Assembly: GCF_017084525.1 (NCBI RefSeq)
Contig: NZ_CP070950.1
Span: forward strand, 3,658,001-3,722,000
Length of the DNA: 64,000 bases
Direction: 5' to 3'
From: Conexibacter sp. SYSU D00693
GTDB lineage: Bacteria > Actinomycetota > Thermoleophilia > Solirubrobacterales > Solirubrobacteraceae
Shown: positions 16,320-23,590 of the stretch, piece after piece
Numbering within the stretch: the stretch's first letter is position 1
Layout of the letters: each line of letters opens with the position of its first letter
Position numbers and translations under genes: made by a program
The notes under the pieces: model-generated
What the model was told of the DNA's origin: nothing
The model's database searches: none
The model's input: only the letters and a program-made list of their open reading frames with translations

Positions 16320-16913
16320 ATGCAGATGCGACGCCTCGGCGCCCTCGGCCTGGTTGCCCTCTCCCTCGGAGCGGCCGGCTGCGGGGACGACCTCCCGGAT
16401 CCGAACCAGGGCTCGGCCATCGACGGCGATCCGGCCACGCCGCTGCCCAAGACGCTGACCACCGCGTCGGCGCCGGAGACCCCGGCCCGCAAGCCCGGCG
16501 AGCCGCTGCCGCCCGCCAACCTGCCGGCGATCTCCAAGGACCTCTCGAAGAAGCCCAACGCCCCGAAGGGCACCGGCGCCGCACCCAAGGAGCTCCAGGG
16601 CACCGACGTCGTCGTCGGCAAGGGCCAGGAGGTCAAGGAGGGCGACACCGTCGAGGTGCAGTACGTCGGCGTGCTCTTCAAGGACGGCAAGGAGTTCGAC
16701 ACGTCCTGGGGCAAGGGCGAGCCGTTCAGCTTCCAGGTCGGTCAGGGCAACGTCATCCAGGGCTGGGACCAGGGCATCCCCGGCATGAAGGTCGGCGGCC
16801 GCCGCGCGCTCGTGATCCCGGCGGACCTCGCCTACGGCGCGGCCGGCTCGCCGCCCACGATCGGCCCGAACGAGCCCCTGATCTTCGTCGTCGACCTCAA
16901 GAAGATCAGCTAG
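16320..16913 (+). CDS. FKBP-type peptidyl-prolyl cis-trans isomerase, lipoprotein
   Basis: This 197-residue protein has a lipoprotein signal peptide: lipobox LGAAG-C21. A Pro/Lys-rich linker of ~80 residues spaces the enzyme from the membrane. The C-terminal FKBP domain spans about 105-197 and has the conserved VEVQYVGVLFKDGKEFDTSW, FQVGQGNVIQGWDQGI and RRALVIPADLAYG segments. It should catalyse proline isomerisation in exported proteins at the outer face of the membrane. Positions lining the FK506 pocket (Tyr, Phe, Asp, Val-Ile, Trp, Tyr) are present, so it is likely active. TAGGAT lies 9 nt before the ATG. A hairpin terminator follows. Confidence 0.94.
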   Translation: MQMRRLGALGLVALSLGAAGCGDDLPDPNQGSAIDGDPATPLPKTLTTASAPETPARKPGEPLPPANLPAISKDLSKKPNAPKGTGAAPKELQGTDVVVGKGQEVKEGDTVEVQYVGVLFKDGKEFDTSWGKGEPFSFQVGQGNVIQGWDQGIPGMKVGGRRALVIPADLAYGAAGSPPTIGPNEPLIFVVDLKKIS

Positions 16914-16926
16914 TCGTCGGGAGGCT

Positions 16927-16948
16927 CCGCGCGGCGCTCGCCGCGCGG
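16927..16948 (+). terminator. hairpin terminator after the FKBP gene
   Basis: A 9-bp perfect stem CCGCGCGGC/GCCGCGCGG with loop GCTC lies 14 nt after the stop codon. Confidence 0.6.
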
Positions 16949-17071
16949 GCCGGACCCGCCCACAGGGCCGCCCCCCGCAGGTAGGGCGACGGCCCGCTGC
17001 TCACGAACCGCGACGGCGGGTAGCATCGCTCCACGGTTGCTGACGGGTCCCTCCCGCCAGACCGGAAGAGC

Positions 17072-17713
17072 ATGAAGACCGAGCGCGTCACCGTCGTCGT
17101 CGCCGACGACCACCCCCTCTTCCGGGACGCCGTCTCCGCGGCCCTCAAGCGCCGCCCGGAGTTCGACCTCGTGGGCGCCTACGCCGACGGCCGTCAGGCC
17201 CTGGACGCCATCCGGGAGCACAGGCCCGCCGTCGCCGTCCTCGACGTGCAGATGCCCGAGCTGTCCGGCCACGACGTCCTCAACGCCGTGCGCCGGGACG
17301 AGCTGGGCACGCGCGTCGTCCTGCTGAGCGCGAACCTCGACAGCGACAGCGTCTACCAGGCGATCGCCAACGGGGCCAGCGCGTACCTGTCCAAGGACGC
17401 CACCCAGGAGCGCGTCTGCGACGCCGTCATGAGCGTCGCCCGCGGGGACGTCGTGCTGAGCGCCGAGGTGCAGACCGGCCTGGCCACCGAGGTCCAGGCG
17501 CGGGCCGCCGCGGGCCGGACGCTGCTGTCGCCGCGCGAGCAGGAGATCCTCGCGCTGACCGCCAGCGGCATGAGCGCGCCGGACATCGGCCGGCAGCTGC
17601 ACCTGAGCCCGGCGACCGTCAAGACCCACCTGAAGTCGCTCTACGAGAAGCTCGGCGTGAGCGACCGCGCCGCCGCGGTCGCCGAGGGCATGCGCCGCGG
17701 GCTGCTGGAGTAG
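17072..17713 (+). CDS. NarL/LuxR-family response regulator
   Basis: This 213-residue protein has an N-terminal receiver domain: acidic pocket ADDHP, phosphoacceptor D58 in VAVLDVQMPE, and K in AYLSKDA. The C-terminal LuxR-type HTH is LLSPREQEILALTASGMSAPDIGRQLHLSPATVKTHLKSL in the usual position (quoted here in two overlapping parts as LLSPREQEIL and SPATVKTHLKSLYEKL). It is a phosphorylation-controlled transcription regulator. No histidine kinase is adjacent, so its partner is elsewhere. It is convergent with the Nudix gene 12 nt away. Confidence 0.92.
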   Translation: MKTERVTVVVADDHPLFRDAVSAALKRRPEFDLVGAYADGRQALDAIREHRPAVAVLDVQMPELSGHDVLNAVRRDELGTRVVLLSANLDSDSVYQAIANGASAYLSKDATQERVCDAVMSVARGDVVLSAEVQTGLATEVQARAAAGRTLLSPREQEILALTASGMSAPDIGRQLHLSPATVKTHLKSLYEKLGVSDRAAAVAEGMRRGLLE

Positions 17714-17725
17714 CCCCGCGAGCCG

Positions 17726-18235
17726 CTAGTCGCGCGCAACGCCGAGCGCGTCCTGGAGCGCCGCGCGCGTCGACCAGAAGGCGAGCTCGTCCCACGGAAC
17801 GTCTGCGGGCGCGAACGCGCGGACCTCGGTCGCCTCGGGCGTCGTGCGCGGCTCCTCGTCGAGGCGGCCGCGGAAGACCACGAGCACGATCCGGTCCTCG
17901 GGGCGGCTGTACACCCCGACCAGCCCGGTGAGCTCGAGCCGGACCTCCAGCTCCTCCATCGCCTCGCGGTGCGCCGCGTGCTCGACGGACTCGCCGAGGT
18001 CGACGAACCCGCCGGGGAACGTCCACAGGCCCCTGCCCGGGTCGAAGCCGCGGCGCAGCAGCACGACCTCGCCGTCCGCGGTGAACGGGATCGTCGACGC
18101 CACCGGCTTGGGGTTGTGGAACTCGTGCCGGCCGCAGCTGCGGCAGTGCGTGTGGCGCGGGAACTCGACCACGACGTCCTCGCTCCCACAGCGCGGGCAG
18201 AAGCGCCAGGTGTCGAGGGCCGGGTTGATGGACAC
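17726..18235 (-). CDS. Nudix hydrolase with zinc ribbon (NADH-pyrophosphatase-like)
   Basis: This 169-residue protein begins with a zinc ribbon (CPRCGSEDVVVEFPRHTHC, then CGRHEFHNPKP). A Nudix domain follows, whose Nudix box is GGFVDLGESVEHAAHREAMEEL (G at start, REAMEEL with the metal-binding glutamates), split across about residues 83-104. It likely hydrolyses a nucleoside diphosphate linked to X; NAD(H) or ADP-ribose are possible from the ribbon plus HNPKPV element seen in NudC-like enzymes. The start is a GTG at 18235 giving MSINPALDTWRFCPRCG; upstream frame is Arg/Pro-rich and unlikely to be translated. Confidence 0.85.
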   Translation of the reverse strand: MSINPALDTWRFCPRCGSEDVVVEFPRHTHCRSCGRHEFHNPKPVASTIPFTADGEVVLLRRGFDPGRGLWTFPGGFVDLGESVEHAAHREAMEELEVRLELTGLVGVYSRPEDRIVLVVFRGRLDEEPRTTPEATEVRAFAPADVPWDELAFWSTRAALQDALGVARD

Positions 18236-18355
18236 GGCGACGGACCCTACGGCCGGCCGCGTCTGCGGGCGGTCTGGCGTCCACCGCCGCGGGGGCACGC
18301 GGAACCTCGGGCGGGCGGCGGGGCGGGCGGCGGGGCGTGGCGGGCGCCTGTCGGC

Positions 18356-18775
18356 TCAGTCGTCGTCGTCCCCGCCGCGGCCGCGTCCGCGGCCGCGCCC
18401 ACGACCGCGGTCGTCGTCGCCGCTCCCGGACCCGCTCGAGTCGTCGTCGCTGCCGTCGTCGTCGGTCTCGACGGGCGGCGCGGTGGACGCGGTGGTCGTG
18501 CGCGGCGGCGCCGGCGGCGTCGTGGCCGTGCGCGTCGGGCGCAGGGTGGTGCGCGAGCGGGTCGTGCTCGTGCGGGTGCGCCGCCCGGTCGTCGTCGTCG
18601 CGCCGCGGGCGGCCGGGGTGCGCGACGGGGCGAGCTCGCTCCCAGCCGTCAGCGGCTCGGAGTCCAGGCCGATGTCCTCGCTGGTCAGCGACGACGCGGC
18701 CATGGTCAGCGCCACGGCCACCAGGAGCCCGGCGACGGCGGCGGCAGCGATGACGAGGGTGCGGCGCACGGTCAC
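18356..18775 (-). CDS. exported low-complexity protein with RG-repeat/acidic tail
   Basis: This 139-residue protein has one N-terminal hydrophobic helix (RTLVIAAAAVAGLLVAVALTMA). A Thr/Arg-rich region follows (TTTTGRRTRTSTTRSRTTLR), then an acidic/Ser stretch and a C-terminus of alternating Arg-Gly followed by four Asp. No family is recognised. The GTG start at 18775 overlaps the histidine kinase TGA (GTGA), so it is translated with the two-component system. A nearly identical C-terminal design (RG repeat then DDD) is found in the protein at 20994-21695 on the other side of the system. Confidence 0.6.
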   Translation of the reverse strand: MTVRRTLVIAAAAVAGLLVAVALTMAASSLTSEDIGLDSEPLTAGSELAPSRTPAARGATTTTGRRTRTSTTRSRTTLRPTRTATTPPAPPRTTTASTAPPVETDDDGSDDDSSGSGSGDDDRGRGRGRGRGRGGDDDD

Positions 18776-20181
18776 GACGGAGCGTAGGCGTCGCTGGGTG
18801 AAGCGCCGGCAAAGGCTCTGGCGGGCAGCCGCAGTCGCGCCGCGGTGCCGCCCTCCCGGCGGCCCACGAGCATGACGTCGCCGCCCCACCGCGACGCCAG
18901 CTCCCGGGCGATGGGCAATCCGAGGCCGGTGCCCGACGGCCCGCGCCGCCCGGCGCTGCCCCGGTGGAAGCGCTCGAAGACCGCCTCGGCCTCCTCCGGC
19001 GTGATGCCGGGGCCGTCGTCGAGGACGTCGATCCCGCCCGGGCGGGAGACCACGCGCACGGCGGTCTGCGACGGCGAGTAGTGCAGCGCGTTCTCCACGA
19101 GGGCGTCGACGATCCGGTCGACGTCCACGCGCGCGCACCACGCCCGGCGGCCGTCGCTCTCCAGCTCCGCCACCACCCGCTGTCCGCGCTCCTGCGCCGC
19201 GCGCTCCCAGCGCTCGGCCGCGCGGGCCGCGGCGTCGTCGAGGTCGACCTCCTCGCCCGGGAGGTCGCGCTCGCCCGCCCGGCTGAGCTCGAGCAGCTCG
19301 CCGACCATCTGCGCGAGGCGGTCGAGCTCGCGCTGGGCGGCCTGGAGCTCGTCGCGCACCTCGGGCTCCCGCGCATCGGCCTCCGCGGCCTCGATGCGCA
19401 GCCGCAGCCCGGCCAGGGGCGTGCGCAGCTGGTGGCTGGCGTCGGCGACGAACCGCCGTTGCGAGGCGACCAGCCGTTCGAGTCGCTCGGTCATGAGGTT
19501 GAAGGTGCGCGCGAGGGACTGCTGCTCGGCGCTGCCCTCGACCTCCGCCCGCGCGGAGAGGTCGCCGTCGGCCACGCGGCGCGCGGCCGCGTCGAGCCGC
19601 CGCACCGGCCGCGCCACGCCCCCGGCCAGGACCCACCCGACGCCCAGGCCGAGCCCCACGACGACGAGCCCGATGAGCCCGAGCCCGAGCCACTGCCGGC
19701 GCACCGCCCGGTCGACGGCGTCGGTGCTCTGCGTGATGCGCACCGCACCGGCGGGTGAGCCCTGGCGGACGACCGGCACCGCGGTGGCGAGCAGGCCCTC
19801 GTCGAGGGTGTCCGACACGCGCTCGAGCTGCTCCGCGCGCCCCCCCAGCGCGGCGGCGACCTCCGGGCGCGTGCCGTAGACGCGCCCGACGGGCTCGCGC
19901 TGGGAGTCGGCCAGCAGCCGGCCGTCGGGACCCACGACGAGCACGCGCCCGCGGACCGACAGCGCCGCCCGCTCGACGAGGTCCTGCAGCTGCGCGCGCC
20001 GCGACGCGCCGAGCAGCTCGGCCGCCGACGCCGCGACGAGGTCGGCCTGCCCGCGCGCCTCCGAGCGCACCTCGGTGTCGACGCGGTCCGACAGCGTCGA
20101 CGCGAGCGGCACGCCCAGCGCCACGACGGCGAGCACCAGCACGTAGGCCAGCGCCAGGAGGAGGCGGGTGCGAAGGGCTAT
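18772..20181 (-). CDS. sensor histidine kinase, apparent ATA start
   Basis: This 469-residue membrane kinase has TM1 near residues 5-28 and an extracytoplasmic sensor to ~163. TM2 is LGLGLIGLVVVGLGLGVGWV, followed by HAMP. H250 lies in FVADASHQLRTPLAG, and the ATPase has VENALHYSP (N box) and GLGLPIARELA. It phosphorylates the OmpR-type regulator encoded immediately upstream. No ATG, GTG or TTG lies in frame near the proper N-terminus. The codon at the expected place is ATA, overlapping the regulator's TAG as ATAG, with GGAG 7 nt before it. The first in-frame GTG would remove part of TM1. Its stop is coupled to the 18356 gene. Confidence 0.88.
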   Translation of the reverse strand: MALRTRLLLALAYVLVLAVVALGVPLASTLSDRVDTEVRSEARGQADLVAASAAELLGASRRAQLQDLVERAALSVRGRVLVVGPDGRLLADSQREPVGRVYGTRPEVAAALGGRAEQLERVSDTLDEGLLATAVPVVRQGSPAGAVRITQSTDAVDRAVRRQWLGLGLIGLVVVGLGLGVGWVLAGGVARPVRRLDAAARRVADGDLSARAEVEGSAEQQSLARTFNLMTERLERLVASQRRFVADASHQLRTPLAGLRLRIEAAEADAREPEVRDELQAAQRELDRLAQMVGELLELSRAGERDLPGEEVDLDDAAARAAERWERAAQERGQRVVAELESDGRRAWCARVDVDRIVDALVENALHYSPSQTAVRVVSRPGGIDVLDDGPGITPEEAEAVFERFHRGSAGRRGPSGTGLGLPIARELASRWGGDVMLVGRREGGTAARLRLPARAFAGASPSDAYAPS

Positions 20182-20888
20182 GCCGGCGCTCCATCGGGCG
20201 CGGTGAAGCGGAAGCCGACACCGCGGACGGTGTGGATGAAGCGCGGGGCACTCGCGTCGTCGCCGAGCTTTCGTCGCAGCCAGCCCATGTGGACGTCGAG
20301 CGTCTTGGTCGAGCCGAACCAGTTCTCGTCCCAGACCCGGCTCATCAGGTCCTCGCGCGTGACGACGCGACCGGCGTGGCGCATGAGCTCGGCCAGCAGG
20401 TCGAACTCCTTGCGGCTGAGGTCGAGCGGCGCCCCGTCGAGCACGACGTGGCGCGCGGCGAGGTCGAGGCGCAGGCCGTCGACCTCGAGCGGCGCGGCCG
20501 GCGGCGCCTGCGCGGAGGACGCGTGCGCGCGCGTGCGACGCAGGACCGCCCGGATGCGCGCGATGACCTCCGCGCCGCTGAAGGGCTTGACCACGTAGTC
20601 GTCGGCGCCGAGCTCGAGGCCCACGACGCGGTCGGTCTCCGTCCCGCGCGCGGTGACCATGATCACCGGGACGTCGGACTCGGCCCGGATCGTCCGGCAC
20701 ACGTCGCGCCCGTCGCCGTCGGGCAGCGCGAGGTCGAGGAGGACGAGGTCCGGCTCGGCGTCGCGCGCGCGGTCGAGCGCGTCGGCCGCGGTCTCCGCGA
20801 CCACGGCCTCGAAGCCCTCGCGGCGCAGGAGCTTGGCGAAGGGCTCGCTGATCGAGCGTTCGTCCTCCACGAGCAGGATCCGGTCCAT
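20178..20888 (-). CDS. OmpR/PhoP-family response regulator
   Basis: This 236-residue protein has a receiver domain: ED pocket at 8-10, phosphoacceptor D52 in LVLLDLALPDGDG, K in DDYVVKPF. The winged-helix DNA-binding domain is shown by EFDLLAELMRHAGRVVTRED, then KTLDVHMGWLRRKLG and VRGVGFRF. OmpR-type regulators bind tandem direct repeats; such an array (20931-20974) lies just upstream of its own start and of the divergent operon. It is the first gene of a minus-strand unit with the kinase and the low-complexity exported protein. Confidence 0.94.
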   Translation of the reverse strand: MDRILLVEDERSISEPFAKLLRREGFEAVVAETAADALDRARDAEPDLVLLDLALPDGDGRDVCRTIRAESDVPVIMVTARGTETDRVVGLELGADDYVVKPFSGAEVIARIRAVLRRTRAHASSAQAPPAAPLEVDGLRLDLAARHVVLDGAPLDLSRKEFDLLAELMRHAGRVVTREDLMSRVWDENWFGSTKTLDVHMGWLRRKLGDDASAPRFIHTVRGVGFRFTAPDGAPA

Positions 20889-20930
20889 CTGCGGGCGAGG
20901 CTACCCGGGCGATCGCGCGGGGTGGGCAGG

Positions 20931-20974
20931 CTTTGCAGAGTCTTTGCCGAGGGTTGCCGGGGCCTTGCCGGCGG
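20931..20974. promoter_or_regulatory. four phased direct repeats, probable OmpR-type regulator site
   Basis: Four consecutive ~11-bp units start CTTTGC, CTTTGCC, GTTGCC and CTTGCC. The TTGC cores lie at 20933, 20944, 20954 and 20965, so spacings of 11, 10 and 11 bp place them on one DNA face. This is the geometry bound by PhoP/OmpR dimers. The array sits in the 105-bp gap between the regulator gene and the divergent 20994 operon. Confidence 0.6.
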
Positions 20975-20993
20975 GGTCGCGAACGTGCCGGCC

Positions 20994-21695
20994 ATGCCCT
21001 TCACCCGCACCCACATCGCCGCCGGCACGACCGTCCTGGCGCTCGGCGGCCTCGCCGCCTTCGCCGTGGCCGACCGCCCCGACGAGCCCTCCGCCTCGCC
21101 GCAGCCCGCGGCCGCCGCGGTCACCACCGCCGACCCCGAGGTCCGCACCGAGGTCGTCCGCCGCACGAGCACCGTCGACGTCCCCGCCAGCGGCGGTGGC
21201 GGCGGCGCGAGCGGCGGCGGCAGCGCCGCGCCGTCGAGCTCCGCCTCCCCGGCGTCGAGCGCCGCCACGGGCGCTCCGGTGCGCCGCTCGTCCCCCGCCG
21301 CGGCCGCGCGCGACGACGACCGCTTCGACGACGATCGCGGTCGCGACGACGACCGCTTCGACGACCGCCTCGACCGCCTCGACGACGACCGGGGCCGCGA
21401 CGACGACCGCGACGGCCGCGGCCGCCACGACGACCGCGGCGACTCGCCCGACGACGACGGCACGGCCGACCAGGGTCGCGGCGACGCGCCGGGCACGCCG
21501 ACCAGCGGCGGCTCCGGCGACGACGACGGCACCGCCGACCAGGGCCGCGGCGACGCGCCCGGCACCGCGGGCACCGGCTCGGGCACCTCGGGCCGCGACG
21601 GCGACCGCGTCGACGACGACCGCGGCGGCTCCGACGACGACGACTCCGGGCGGGGCCGTGGCCGCGGGCGGGGCCGGGGTGGCGACGATGACTGA
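20994..21695 (+). CDS. exported Asp/Arg-rich low-complexity protein
   Basis: This 233-residue protein has an N-terminal hydrophobic segment (HIAAGTTVLALGGLAAFAVA). A Ser/Gly/Ala linker follows, then ~110 residues built from DDDR, FDDDRGRDDD and DDDGTADQGRGDAPGT repeats (the last occurs twice), ending in an RG repeat and DDD. No family is recognised. The acidic repeats could bind Ca2+ or Fe ions. It is the first gene of a coupled operon (21688, ApbE, ferric reductase-like) and overlaps the next gene by 8 nt. Its tail resembles that of the 18356-18775 protein. Confidence 0.6.
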   Translation: MPFTRTHIAAGTTVLALGGLAAFAVADRPDEPSASPQPAAAAVTTADPEVRTEVVRRTSTVDVPASGGGGGASGGGSAAPSSSASPASSAATGAPVRRSSPAAAARDDDRFDDDRGRDDDRFDDRLDRLDDDRGRDDDRDGRGRHDDRGDSPDDDGTADQGRGDAPGTPTSGGSGDDDGTADQGRGDAPGTAGTGSGTSGRDGDRVDDDRGGSDDDDSGRGRGRGRGRGGDDD

Positions 21696-22131
21696 CCCGC
21701 GCACGCCGCGCCCGCCGCGCCTGCCCCCGGGCACGCGCCGGCGGCCGCCGCTGCCCAAGCCGCCGGCGGTCGCCACCTACGCGACCGCGGCCGGGACGTT
21801 CTTCGTCTCGCTGACCCTGCTGTCCGGCCAGATGAGCGCGGGGGAGGACCCCGCGCTCGGCGCCGGCCAGCAGGCCGCCGCACCCGCCGCGACCGTCGCG
21901 CAGCCGCCGCGCCGGCAGGTCGTCGTGCGGCGGATCATCGAGCGGCGGGTCGTCCGCCGCGTCGCCCCGGCGGCCGGTGGCGGTGGCGGCCGGACCGTCC
22001 GCACCGCTGCACCCGCCGGCGGCGCCGCCCCGGCGCCCGCGGCGGCCGCCCCGTCCGCCCCCGCCGCTGCCCCCGCCCCCGCCCCCGCCGCTGCCCCCGC
22101 CCCCGCGCCCGTCGTCTCCCGCGCCTCATGA
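21688..22131 (+). CDS. single-helix membrane protein with Ala/Pro-rich tail
   Basis: This 147-residue protein has a Pro/Arg-rich cytoplasmic N-terminus and one membrane helix (VATYATAAGTFFVSLTLLSG). A basic segment follows (VVVRRIIERRVVRRV), then an Ala/Pro tail typical of wall-spanning linkers. No family is recognised. It overlaps its neighbours on both sides (8 nt with the Asp/Arg-rich gene, ATGA with apbE). It is therefore a fixed member of this operon, possibly a scaffold or electron-transfer partner whose cofactor site is not evident. Confidence 0.6.
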   Translation: MTDPRTPRPPRLPPGTRRRPPLPKPPAVATYATAAGTFFVSLTLLSGQMSAGEDPALGAGQQAAAPAATVAQPPRRQVVVRRIIERRVVRRVAPAAGGGGGRTVRTAAPAGGAAPAPAAAAPSAPAAAPAPAPAAAPAPAPVVSRAS

Positions 22132-23033
22132 CCGCCACGCTCGCCCCGCCCGCCGAGACCACCGAGGACCGCACCTTCCGCGCCCTCGGCACGACCGTCC
22201 GCGTCGTCGTCCAGGCACCCGACGCGCGCACCCGCGCCGACGCCGTCGTCGACCTCGTCCACGACTTCGACGCGCGCCTCTCCCGCTTCCGCCCGGACTC
22301 CGAGCTCTGCGCCCTCAACGCCGACCCGCGCTGGACCGTCCCGGCGAGCGCCCTCCTGCGCGACGCCGTGCGCTGCGGGCTCTGGGCGGCGCGGCGCAGC
22401 GGCGGCCTGGTCGACCCGACGCTCCTCGATGCGCTCGAGGACGCCGGCTACCGGACATCCCTCGCCGACCACACCGCCCCGCAGGTCGTCTCGACCGACC
22501 AGGGCCCCGCGCGCCCCGACCCCGCTGCCCGCTGGCGCGAGGTCCGCGTCCAGGAGGCCCGCGGCGCGATCGTCCGCCCTCCCGGACTGCGGCTCGACCT
22601 CGGCGGCACGGGCAAGGGCCACGTCGCCGACCTCGCCGCCCGGCTCCTCGACGGCGCCGCGCGGTGGGCGATCGACTGCGGCGGTGACGTCCGCGTCGGC
22701 GGGACCGCCGGCCCGCAGCCGGTCGCCATCGCCGGTCCCGACGGCTCGACCGCCGCGACGTTCCACGTCGAGCACGGCGCGATCGCCACCTCCGCCATCC
22801 ACGCGCGCGCGTGGGTGACCCAGGACGGGACCGTCGCCCACCACCTCCTCGACCCCGCGACCGGCCGTCCCGCCCACACCGGCCTCGTGCAGGTCACGGC
22901 GCTCGCGCCGACCGTCCTCGAGGCCGAGACCCTCGCCAAGACCGCCCTGCTCAGCGGCTCCACCGACCCGCTCACCGCGTACGGCGGCTTCGCGATCGAC
23001 CAGCACGCAACGACGAGCGAGGTCCCCGCATGA
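22128..23033 (+). CDS. apbE: FAD:protein FMN transferase (ApbE family)
   Basis: This 301-residue enzyme covalently attaches FMN from FAD to Thr/Ser of target redox proteins. Conserved family features are seen: FRALGTTVRV at the start, LSRFRPDSELCALN, LDLGGTGKGHVADLAA, AIDCGGDVRVGG, and HHLLDPATGRPAHTGLVQVT with the metal-site region near DPATG. No N-terminal signal or lipobox is visible, so it may act in the cytoplasm or be exported with a partner. It overlaps the ferric reductase-like gene by ATGA. No FMN-binding-domain substrate is encoded in the operon. Confidence 0.93.
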   Translation: MTATLAPPAETTEDRTFRALGTTVRVVVQAPDARTRADAVVDLVHDFDARLSRFRPDSELCALNADPRWTVPASALLRDAVRCGLWAARRSGGLVDPTLLDALEDAGYRTSLADHTAPQVVSTDQGPARPDPAARWREVRVQEARGAIVRPPGLRLDLGGTGKGHVADLAARLLDGAARWAIDCGGDVRVGGTAGPQPVAIAGPDGSTAATFHVEHGAIATSAIHARAWVTQDGTVAHHLLDPATGRPAHTGLVQVTALAPTVLEAETLAKTALLSGSTDPLTAYGGFAIDQHATTSEVPA

Positions 23034-23590
23034 CCCCCGCCCCCGCCGACCACAGCTGGTGGCTCGCCTCCCGCGCCGCCGGCATCACCGCGCTGCTGTG
23101 CCTCACCGTCGCGGTCGGCGTCGGCCTGATGATGAGCGGGCGCGTCGCCCGGCGTCCCGGCTGGCCCAGGGTCATGCTCGCCGTCCACGAGCACGCCGCG
23201 CTCGCGGGGCTGATCGCCATCGCGGCCCACGGGATCCTCCTGCTCGGCGACGGATTCCTGCGCCCGACGCTCGCCGACATCGCCGTCCCGTTCGCCATGG
23301 AGCGCGAGCGCACCTGGACGGCGATGGGCGTGGTCGGCGGCTGGCTGGCCGTCGCGCTCGGCCTCACCTGGTACGCGCGCAAGCGCATCGGCGTCGACCG
23401 CTGGCGCAAGGTGCACCGGCTGACGATCGTCGTCTACGCGCTGAGCGTCGCGCACGTCCTGGGCGCCGGGACCGACGGCCAGGAGCCGTGGATGCAGGCC
23501 TTCCTGCTCGCGACCGGCGCGCCGATCCTGTTCGTCTTCGTGATGCGCGTGCTGCTGCGGCGCCCGGCGCCGCAGACCGCGGCGGCCTAG
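23030..23590 (+). CDS. ferric reductase-like transmembrane protein
   Basis: This 186-residue integral membrane protein has about six helices and paired histidines for haem b (VHEHAALAGLIAIAAHG and KVHRLTIVVYALSVAHV). This is the ferric-reductase-like transmembrane family, which shuttles electrons across the membrane (compare MsrQ and the YedZ/Fre families). It lacks FAD/NAD domains, so it needs a partner. It is coupled to apbE by ATGA. The TAG stop shares CTAG with the convergent glycohydrolase gene. Confidence 0.85.
   Translation: MTPAPADHSWWLASRAAGITALLCLTVAVGVGLMMSGRVARRPGWPRVMLAVHEHAALAGLIAIAAHGILLLGDGFLRPTLADIAVPFAMERERTWTAMGVVGGWLAVALGLTWYARKRIGVDRWRKVHRLTIVVYALSVAHVLGAGTDGQEPWMQAFLLATGAPILFVFVMRVLLRRPAPQTAAA

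Noticed and set aside
18301-18355. GGCGGGGCGGGCGG tract after the low-complexity gene as a G-quadruplex regulatory element
   Set aside because: G-runs are common throughout this GC-rich window, and nothing distinguishes this one beyond composition.
21280-21695. Tandem GACGACGAC/GGCCGCGG stretches as a DNA repeat array or CRISPR-like locus
   Set aside because: The periodicity is codon-level Asp/Arg/Gly repetition inside a coding frame. There are no constant-length spacers.
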